From Cryomorpha ignava (GTDB lineage: Bacteria; Bacteroidota; Bacteroidia; Flavobacteriales_D; Cryomorphaceae): a stretch of 32,592 nt of DNA. Where the stretch lies: assembly GCF_010686655.1 (NCBI RefSeq), contig NZ_JAAGVY010000047.1:1-32592 (forward strand). Direction: 5' to 3'. The first letter of the stretch is position 1, and each line of letters opens with the position of its first letter. Under the pieces are notes generated by a model. The model had not been told where the DNA came from and searched no databases. It saw only the letters and a program-made list of their open reading frames with translations. The translations under genes were made by a program, and so were the position numbers. Positions 8,596-14,314 of this stretch are shown here, one piece after another.

Positions 8596-8743
8596 GCCTA
8601 ACGGCAATATAAGCGTAGTGGGGCACTTCGAAGTACATCCTTTCAATATACCGTAAAGTTTGTTGCTTGGTAAAGTTTGTTACTTGAAAGATATTCATTT
8701 TTTAGACGTGAAGCCCGCATTACGTTTATAAAATGTTCTCTGC
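8596..8743 (-). repeat. attC site after the DUF1016 cassette
   Basis: On the minus strand it starts GCAGAGAAC (the complement of GTTCTCTGC that opens this cassette at 10003) and ends GTTAGGC, a perfect GTTRRRY core at 8602-8596. Inner arms AAACGTAATGCGGGC and CCCCACTACGCTTATATTGCC form a long imperfect palindrome around about 90 bp of AT-rich middle sequence. It is strongly similar to the sites at 12154-12270 and 12715-12849, as expected for attC sites of one chromosomal integron lineage. Confidence 0.8.
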
Positions 8744-8800
8744 TGGCTTTCTTTTGTACTGATTGTCAATTTATTGTTCTTGTTAATTCAAAATTTAGCG

Positions 8801-9853
8801 TTAGCTATTTTGTTCGGCTATTATTAACTTCAACTCTTCTTTGCTCGGTAAGACAGTTTGGTATTTGCTTGCAAAAATCTGCTCGTTGTTTTCAGGTAAA
8901 GTATATTCTACAACAGATTCCCTCTTGTTCTGGCAAAGTACGATTCCGATTGTGTTGTTTTCATCTTCCAATCTTATCTCTCGGTCATAATAGTTCACAT
9001 ACATTTGCATCTGTCCAAGGTCTTGGTGCTTCAGCTCTCCAATTTTCAGGTCTATCATCACGAAGCATTTTAAAATTCGATTGTAGAACACTAAATCTAT
9101 TCTAAAATGTGTGTCGTCCAGAGAAATTCTCTTTTGTCTCGCAACAAACATAAATCCGTTGCCAAGTTCGAGCAAGAAGTGCTCAAGTTTGTCGATAATC
9201 TTTTCCTCTAAATGACTTTCCGAATATTCCGAACGCTCCGGAAGACCTAAAAACTCTAAAATATATGGATCTTTTATGGCGTCTTTTGGTTTTTCGAGAA
9301 TAAGTCCTTTTTCTGAAAGTTCCTTTACCTTTTCTTTGTTTCTGCTTAAGACAAGCCTTGTGTATAATGCCGAATCATATTGGCGTTCGAGTTCTCTAAC
9401 GCTCCAATTGTTTTTTAGGGATTCTATCTCATAGAATTTGCGTTCATTCTCATTATCAATTCGCATAAGTTTTAGATAATGCGACCAGCTTAATACAAAT
9501 TCATGTTGTTTCAATTCCGCAGACGGTGTCTGCGATTTTTGATTTTCAGATTTCGACAACGGTGTTGACGATTTTCCATAAATCTGGTAAAATGACCTCA
9601 TACGTTCAAGATTTTTTACCGAAAAACCTTTACCAAACTCTCTAGTCAGAACCTCTGATAGCCCTTTTAGAAGCTCTTTACCATATTCTGCTCTGTCTTT
9701 GCCGCCTTGTTCTTCTTCAACCAACATTTTCCCAATTTCACAGTAGGTCAAAACCATAGTTTGGTTGACTGTTTGCACTACCTTATTTCTTGCAGACTGC
9801 AATAAATCCACAATTTGGGAATAGAGTTTTTTATTTGAGGGTTTGTGTGCCAT
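8801..9853 (-). CDS. DUF1016/YhcG-family PD-(D/E)XK nuclease domain protein
   Basis: A 350-residue protein. Residues 5-95 form the N-terminal DUF1016 helical domain (YSQIVDLLQSARNKVVQTVN, then EYGKELLKGLSEVLTREFGKGFS). Residues 200-345 form the nuclease domain, with the PD-(D/E)XK core visible as D253 (RIDLVFYN) and D268-L-K270 (VMIDLKIGELKH). The middle holds LSWSHYLKLMRI, typical of the family. Members are predicted DNA nucleases, often found on mobile elements. Here the gene is the sole cargo of one integron cassette running from the GTT core at 10003 to the attC at 8743. The leader of about 150 bp is long for a cassette and contains an AACATTTTAT motif near 9952-9961 that may be the stub of an older attC. 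Confidence 0.88.
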   Translation of the reverse strand: MAHKPSNKKLYSQIVDLLQSARNKVVQTVNQTMVLTYCEIGKMLVEEEQGGKDRAEYGKELLKGLSEVLTREFGKGFSVKNLERMRSFYQIYGKSSTPLSKSENQKSQTPSAELKQHEFVLSWSHYLKLMRIDNENERKFYEIESLKNNWSVRELERQYDSALYTRLVLSRNKEKVKELSEKGLILEKPKDAIKDPYILEFLGLPERSEYSESHLEEKIIDKLEHFLLELGNGFMFVARQKRISLDDTHFRIDLVFYNRILKCFVMIDLKIGELKHQDLGQMQMYVNYYDREIRLEDENNTIGIVLCQNKRESVVEYTLPENNEQIFASKYQTVLPSKEELKLIIAEQNS

Positions 9854-9994
9854 AAGTATTTCGTAAAAGCATATTTGCCATAAGTATAGTTTTTTTTCTC
9901 CAAAAAAACATTAGGAACAATAGCTCTTTTGCTTTAGTGTCTGGGCTTTGATAAAATGTTAAGTTTGCCGTTTGAGCGGCTCGTACTTCCGCTT

Positions 9995-10010
9995 GCAGAG
10001 AACGGCAATA
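9995..10010 (-). repeat. 3' half of an attC site split by the group II intron
   Basis: TATTGCCGTTCTCTGC on the minus strand. Joined to the piece ending ...ACTACGCTTA at 12154, it rebuilds an attC end that matches the intact site at 8596-8620 (CGCTTATATTGCCGTT). It includes the GTT core that opens the DUF1016 cassette. Confidence 0.8.
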
Positions 10011-10050
10011 ATCGAGTAGGCAAAGGGAATTTCACCCTAAGCCTCTCACA

Positions 10051-10084
10051 GAACCGTACGTGATAGTCTCCCATCATACGGCTC
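10051..10084 (-). ncRNA. Group II intron domain V
   Basis: A 34-nt hairpin on the minus strand with outer arms GAGCCGTATG and CGTACGGTTC closing over a bulged inner stem and a GGGA-type loop. This is the catalytic domain of group II introns and lies 40 nt before the predicted 3' splice site, as expected. It appears intact. Confidence 0.85.
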
Positions 10085-10097
10085 CTGTTGTACAAAT

Positions 10098-11513
10098 CTA
10101 AGCTACTACATTTATTTCAGAAAATTGCCAATGGTAAAACAATGTTGGAAATTGCTTCCTCATTGTTGTCAACCATTTATAGGCTCTTTTAATGCTATTT
10201 TTGTAGCGTTCATACCTTCTCCGTGCCCACCGAACTAACCGCGCACTAAGCATTCGGAAGACTCTTGTGAGTTCATACATTTTAAATTTGCCATAGTAGT
10301 GTACCCACCCTCTAATTATTGGATTGAGGTATTGGGCAACCCCTACAATACTTTTAAAACTTAACGTGTTCACATTCAGTTCTTCCAGCTTATCGGCAAT
10401 TCGTTTTCTTGAACTAATACTGATGGCACAGTCAAAACCTAAAAACATCTTTCCATTTTTCTTTGAAATTGTGCTTCTTAGCTGAAAGGAATAACCCAAG
10501 AAGTCAAATTTGACAGCCTGGTGTTTTGCCTTTCTGCGATAGTCTCTGCAATTACTTGCTTCGCTGCGTGAGATCGCTTTCGCTAAGTTGACGATTTTTG
10601 TCTTGTCTGGATGTAACTCCAAGCCTACAGATCCCATCCTCTGATGTGTTTGTTTCAATATTAGCTCTGCGTGAGCTTTGCTCTTACAATGTATGATCAC
10701 ATCGTAGGCATAACGTGCAAATCGTACATCTTTATCCATGTTTTCAACCATTTGTCAAAAGCATAATGTAGAAATAGGTTTGCCAATAGAGGGCTAATAA
10801 CGCCCCCTTGCGGTGTTCCTTTTCCTTGCTTTATGACCAGATGTCCGGATTTTGTAAGAACGGGTGCTTCCAACCATCGATTGATGTAAAGAACGACCCA
10901 GTTTTCGGGTACGTGTTTCTTTACAGCCAGCATCAGTTTGTGGTGATCTATATTGTCGAAGAATCCTTTGATATCAAGGTCAATTACCCAATCTTGTTTC
11001 CAACAGTTTTCTCGAACCGATTGCAATGCCTGATGGGCATTTTTATTGGGTCGATAGCCGTAGGAATTGGGACTGAATAATGCCTCTAATCTGGTTTCTA
11101 TAAACATTTTGACAACCGTTTGTCCCACCCTGTCGCTTATGGTAGGCACACCCAATTTACGGATACTTCCGTCCTTCTTGGGTATCTATTCGCGACATGT
11201 TGTTTTTTATTGGTGCTCATGAAAGCGCTTCGCTAAGTTCCACTTCTTTGACTGGTGGGGGAAAATAACTCCCCGATGCCATTCGATTCCAGAGTTTGTA
11301 CAGGTGTTTACTGCGGTCTGCATCAAATTCTTGCATGCTTACCTCATCTACTCCTGCACCCCCTTGGTTGGAACGCACTTTTTGATAAGCCTCCCAAACC
11401 ATTTGGCGGCTAATCGGTATTGATTTTGTTTCATTCCATAAATTCATCCTCATTCTTATGAGTTGGTCAATAAAATGTAACGGTACAACCCAAGCCCTTT
11501 GCTCCATTTCCAT
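10098..11513 (-). pseudogene. Group II intron reverse transcriptase/maturase, disrupted
   Basis: The reading frame is spread over three segments: 11513-11217 (N-terminus, AYQKVRSNQGGAGVDEVS), about 11185-10700 (YGYRPNKNAHQAL, DLDIKGFFDNIDH, GTPQGGVISPLLANL) and 10751-10098 (rest of the palm, then maturase LNPIIRGWVHYYGKF...LVRWARRRYERY). Segments 1 and 2 are separated by a 52-bp insertion (11186-11237) that brings a TGA. Segments 2 and 3 are shifted by one missing base in an A run near 10750. The catalytic YADD motif reads YAYD, which removes an essential aspartate. A further 39-bp in-frame insertion lies at 10551-10589. There is no HNH endonuclease domain. The protein cannot be active. Confidence 0.88.
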
Positions 11514-12153
11514 TTACTCATGTCATATCTATTTGTTTTTGGTATTCGTGAAAGCTTCGCAGTTCAGAAACTTCACAGCTACTACGGCTTGGTCTGCCGC
11601 TGCATACACTATCGGTATTTTGCCTCTAAGTTGTTCTTATTGCGCATTTCCCTTGGCATTTGTATGCAGCTTCCCAAGTTCCATAAATAAGCCCGAATAA
11701 AGTTCTTGCCATCTGAACCGGAACGAAGTGGAGCTCATGACCACCGCCTAAAAAAATATGTCTATACGGGAATAATGACGCCAGCCTTACAGAAAATAAA
11801 TAGGCACTCTCTGTAATTAATGTTATCGCTAACATTACTTTTCGCTCCGTAGCTTACTTCGTAGCTTTTGACTGGAGGTACGCATTTCTCCGCCTGCCCC
11901 GTATTTTCGGGGACACCTCATCAATGGTTCACTTTTCCCGAATCAAGTTCGGGACAGGCTGTTCAACTCCTTTATTCATACCTGCCGACCTCATGGATCG
12001 GATTCTCCCAAACGCTCAATACCATCCCGCCCAGGCGGGACAGCACCTTTGGGTGGTTTAGAGCCATCGCCTATACAACGACTCTGATGGACCTACCATC
12101 ATCTTATTTACAGCATGCAGCCATTTTATTGCCGTGGCTGCTTCTTGGCACAC

Positions 12154-12270
12154 TAAGCGTAGTGCGGGATTTCGAAGCACATACTTCCAACTTATCGTAA
12201 AGTTCATTACTTGTAAAGTATTCATATTTAGACGATAGCCCTGCATTACGCTTATATAATGTTGTGAGCA
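12154..12270 (-). repeat. 5' part of the attC site split by the group II intron
   Basis: On the minus strand it starts TGCTCACAAC (complement of the GTTGTGAGCA opening the cytochrome cassette) and runs to ACTACGCTTA, where the intron begins. With 9995-10010 it makes a 133-bp attC. Its arms ATATAAGCGTAATGC and GCACTACGCTTA pair with each other. Confidence 0.8.
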
Positions 12271-12274
12271 TTTG

Positions 12275-12679
12275 TTATTTCACCCAACTTTTCCTTAGTG
12301 AATCCGTTTCTAAGTCTTCTGTGGTTTTCGTTTTCAGACCAATTAAGAAATTCCAAATGAGGCTTAATTCTTCGTCAGTCAACTTAACAGGTGGGTGAAC
12401 ACCATAAAACGGTAGATAGTGGTCTAACATTAATCTGGTATACTCATCTTTATCAGTTCGATTATAAGAAATTGGATCTTTCGTGAAGTCTACGAACCAG
12501 TCGAAACTCTTATAATCAGAAATAAAGGTAATTGGCGGACCAATCATTTGTACGGCATAATTGTGACATGTACCACATTGTCCGTCGAATAGATTCTTCC
12601 CATCTTGAGCTGCTGCGACATTCCAAAAGAAATTGGTCATTACGAAACAAACTATGAATAGTGTTAGGTTATTTTTCAT
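12275..12679 (-). CDS. Small secreted mono-heme c-type cytochrome
   Basis: A 134-residue protein with a signal peptide (to about AAAQ at residue 25) and one heme-binding motif CGTCH near residues 35-39, followed by QMIGPPI, the usual cytochrome c segment after the heme. A methionine ligand is likely in the region YTRLMLDHYLPFYG, and the C-terminal helix LTDEELSLIWNFLIGLK closes the fold. It should carry electrons in the periplasm. The gene fills one integron cassette: its stop codon lies 5 bp from the attC core at 12270, and the upstream GTT core is at 12724. Electron-transfer cargo is unusual for a cassette. Confidence 0.85.
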   Translation of the reverse strand: MKNNLTLFIVCFVMTNFFWNVAAAQDGKNLFDGQCGTCHNYAVQMIGPPITFISDYKSFDWFVDFTKDPISYNRTDKDEYTRLMLDHYLPFYGVHPPVKLTDEELSLIWNFLIGLKTKTTEDLETDSLRKSWVK

Positions 12680-12714
12680 TTCTCATTTTTTATTTCTTAA
12701 CCATCATCTCTAAT

Positions 12715-12849
12715 TGCTCACAACGGCATGTATTAGCGTAGTGCGGGATTTCGAAGCACAGACTTTCAATAAACCGTAATGTTTGTTGCTTGAAAGATAT
12801 TCATTTTTAGACGTTCAGCCCGCATTACGTTAATATAATGTTGTGCTTA
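12715..12849 (-). repeat. attC site after the membrane-protein cassette
   Basis: On the minus strand it runs from TAAGCACAAC (complement of the GTTGTGCTTA opening the same cassette at 13356) to GTTGTGAGCA. Inner arms ATTATATTAACGTAATGCGGG and CCCGCACTACGCTAATACATG form an imperfect palindrome around an AT-rich centre. It is very similar to the sites at 8596 and 12154. Confidence 0.85.
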
Positions 12850-12858
12850 TTTCTTTAT

Positions 12859-13335
12859 TCATACTGTGTTGTGTTTTCTTAAGAATATCATGGCAAGTAG
12901 TACTATAGAAGACCATCGCGCAATACCGATTCCCATATGCATCCATCCGTAGAATTCAAGATAACCACTAATGTCTTCGTTTTGTAAATAAGAAAAATAT
13001 TCAGCGAATAGGCCTGATAATTTGTGCGTCAATGGATTTAGTACAATCGCTAAAATTGTCAAGATTAGAAATTGCTTTTTTGGAAACTCTGTTAAGAGTA
13101 TCCCACTTGTTGAAGAAGTGTTTTTAATTTTCTTTAAAAGGAAAAGTATTGTCGTCAAATAAAGTGCAATAGTCACAACAGGTAAAAGGTAATTTAAAAT
13201 CGAATAGGATATTCCAATACTAATGGTTCCAAAGTACACTAATTGAGTTAAGAAAAATAGAACTGAATCAACTGCCTGAACAAACACGAAACCGTAGATT
13301 ATCCAAAGTATCAGCAATGTCTTTTCTCTATTCAT
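12859..13335 (-). CDS. Four-helix integral membrane protein, unknown
   Basis: A 158-residue protein with four predicted membrane segments (about residues 7-29, 40-66, 87-105 and 130-150). Short charged loops include KKIKNTSSTS and FPKKQ. I do not recognise the family and see no catalytic motif. It is the only gene of a cassette running from the GTT core at 13356 to the attC core at 12849; the stop codon is about 10 bp from that core. AT-rich base use and the lack of a recognised family are typical of cassette cargo. Confidence 0.7.
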   Translation of the reverse strand: MNREKTLLILWIIYGFVFVQAVDSVLFFLTQLVYFGTISIGISYSILNYLLPVVTIALYLTTILFLLKKIKNTSSTSGILLTEFPKKQFLILTILAIVLNPLTHKLSGLFAEYFSYLQNEDISGYLEFYGWMHMGIGIARWSSIVLLAMIFLRKHNTV

Positions 13336-13349
13336 TATTTTTCAATTAA

Positions 13350-13484
13350 GCACAACGTCTTGGCGCTACAAGATGTTTGGGATTAAAGATGCGTATTTTT
13401 TCCATTATGCACAAGTTTTCCAAGTACAAAACCATCTTTAAATTCAGCCTAAAACCCAAATATCTTGTAACGGCTGTTAGTGGC
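13350..13484 (-). repeat. attC site after the cassette of the 159-residue protein
   Basis: On the minus strand it starts GCCACTAAC (complement of the GTTAGTGGC opening the same cassette at 14000) and ends GTTGTGC. Arms TTACAAGATATTTGGG and CCCAAACATCTTGTAGC pair as a long imperfect palindrome. The middle differs in sequence from the other three sites, so it is a second attC lineage of the same length (135 bp). Confidence 0.8.
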
Positions 13485-13487
13485 TGG

Positions 13488-13967
13488 CTATCTTATTATA
13501 GTTGTTTTCGTCACTTTTACATCTTCAACTTTTCCACCATCTAATAACAATTTATTTATTGCATTAATCTCCGCGCTTCTTCCGCCAATTTGAATTATAG
13601 TATTTTTAGAAGGTTTATTTTCAAAATACTCTTTAACAATCTCAATTATTATTTGAAAAGATAAAGTTTCATCATATCTTTTTGACACTTCCTTTTTATT
13701 AGGGAGTATTTCATTATATTCTTCATTCCAATTTGCTGTTTTTATCCAAAGTTGTGCAAAAGCTATTGGTAAAAAAATATAAATTTCGTTTGATTCAAAT
13801 TCGTTAATTGCTTTTTGAGAAATTATACCATAAAATTCATCATCATTAATTTCAGAATTTACTTCATCAATTTTCTTAATTATTTCTTTCACACAAGATG
13901 GGAAAGAAGTTGAAAGTAAATTCTTCTCATTGCTTTTTTTTTGCCAAATTGTTTTAAAAAGTTTCAT
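13488..13967 (-). CDS. Unknown AT-rich cassette protein
   Basis: A 159-residue, soluble, acidic protein rich in Asn, Ile, Lys and Glu, with no signal peptide. I recognise no domain. Visible features are a helical N-terminal half (SCVKEIIKKIDEVNSEINDDEFYGI) and a C-terminal segment IIQIGGRSAEINAINKLLLDGG that looks like a small alpha/beta unit. The stop codon is 4 bp from the attC core at 13484, and the start lies 33 bp inside the GTT core at 14000. The base composition is clearly more AT-rich than tex next door, which fits acquisition as a cassette. Confidence 0.7.
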   Translation of the reverse strand: MKLFKTIWQKKSNEKNLLSTSFPSCVKEIIKKIDEVNSEINDDEFYGIISQKAINEFESNEIYIFLPIAFAQLWIKTANWNEEYNEILPNKKEVSKRYDETLSFQIIIEIVKEYFENKPSKNTIIQIGGRSAEINAINKLLLDGGKVEDVKVTKTTIIR

Positions 13968-13991
13968 TTAAGTACGATTTTTCTTTAGCTT

Positions 13992-14042
13992 GCCACTAAC
14001 ATCCGTATAAACCACACTCACCAATACCCGATGTGGTACATA
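13992..14042 (-). repeat. Short attC-like site at the upstream end of the array
   Basis: Ends GATGTTAGTGGC on the minus strand, giving the GTT core for the next cassette. Arms ATCGGGTA and TATACGGAT pair over a loop of about 15 nt. It is only about 50-60 bp long, unlike the 130-150 bp sites elsewhere in the array, and its opening AAC core is not clear. It may be a short attC of a different lineage or a truncated one. Confidence 0.4.
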
Positions 14043-14046
14043 TTCA

Positions 14047-14172
14047 TTATGTCGGTAAGTCCGGTTCGGATTTCTCAAATGTACTTTTTTCAATCAAAAT
14101 ATCCAATAGTTCTGTCGCAGTCACAGCATACCGCCGCTCGTAAGAAGTGTCGCAAATGTGGCGAAGCAGGTG
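14047..14172 (-). pseudogene. Possible C-terminal remnant of a cassette gene
   Basis: An open frame of 41 codons without a start codon, ending in TAA just before the short attC-like site. It reads HLLRHICDTSYERRYAVTAT, then ELLDILIEKSTFEKSEPDLPT, which has normal protein-like composition. An in-frame TGA lies directly upstream. It looks like the tail of a cassette gene whose front was lost, perhaps when the repeat at 14201-14314 arrived. The family is unknown. Confidence 0.3.
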
Positions 14173-14200
14173 TCAATGATTGATCAAAGCACCTTCAAAT

Positions 14201-14314
14201 TACAAGATTATTGAAATAATATGTCTTAAAAATATCAAGAAAGTAATCCCTGAACGTAAACCCACTCGCGACTTGAGACTAGAGACACGAGACTAGAGAC
14301 TAGAGACTAGAGAT
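14201..14314. repeat. Repeat block with 7-bp tandem array abutting the tex stop codon
   Basis: The left part (14201-14263) matches the spacer at 7662-7726, starting with ACAAGATTATTGAA. The right part (14264-14314) is a run of 7-bp units: CGCGACT, TGAGACT, AGAGACA, CGAGACT, then three AGAGACT-like units. The last unit runs directly into the tex stop codon at 14314. This forms the right-hand boundary of the cassette region. Confidence 0.7.

Larger units (their letters stand above)
10011..12153 (-). mobile_element. Group II intron (probably class IIC, attC-type), decayed, inserted in an attC
   Basis: The intron reads on the minus strand from 12153 (GTGTGCCAAG, matching the GUGYG 5' consensus) to 10011 (...CTCGAT, ending AY), about 2.14 kb. 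Near the 3' end, 10051-10084 is a 34-nt domain V (GAGCCGTATG...CGTACGGTTC). A hairpin with a GCGA (GNRA) loop lies at 11818-11837. The encoded reverse transcriptase has RT and maturase domains but no endonuclease domain, and its maturase resembles class C proteins that target attC sites. Deleting the element restores an intact attC. The RT is broken, so the copy is probably immobile. Whether it still splices with help in trans is unknown. Confidence 0.82.

Noticed and set aside
10098-11513. Retron or diversity-generating retroelement reverse transcriptase
   Set aside because: The protein has a group II maturase domain (IRGWVHYYGKF...RWARRRYERY), and an intron domain V follows directly; no template/variable repeat pair is seen.
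11458-12246. Several short frames on both strands between 11.46 and 12.25 kb
   Set aside because: They lie in the non-coding RNA part of the group II intron and in the attC arm; their compositions are not protein-like.
8540-12850. Calling the three similar 130-bp elements ordinary interspersed repeats
   Set aside because: Each cassette start pairs with its own end core, and genes sit tightly between the cores, which ordinary repeats do not explain.
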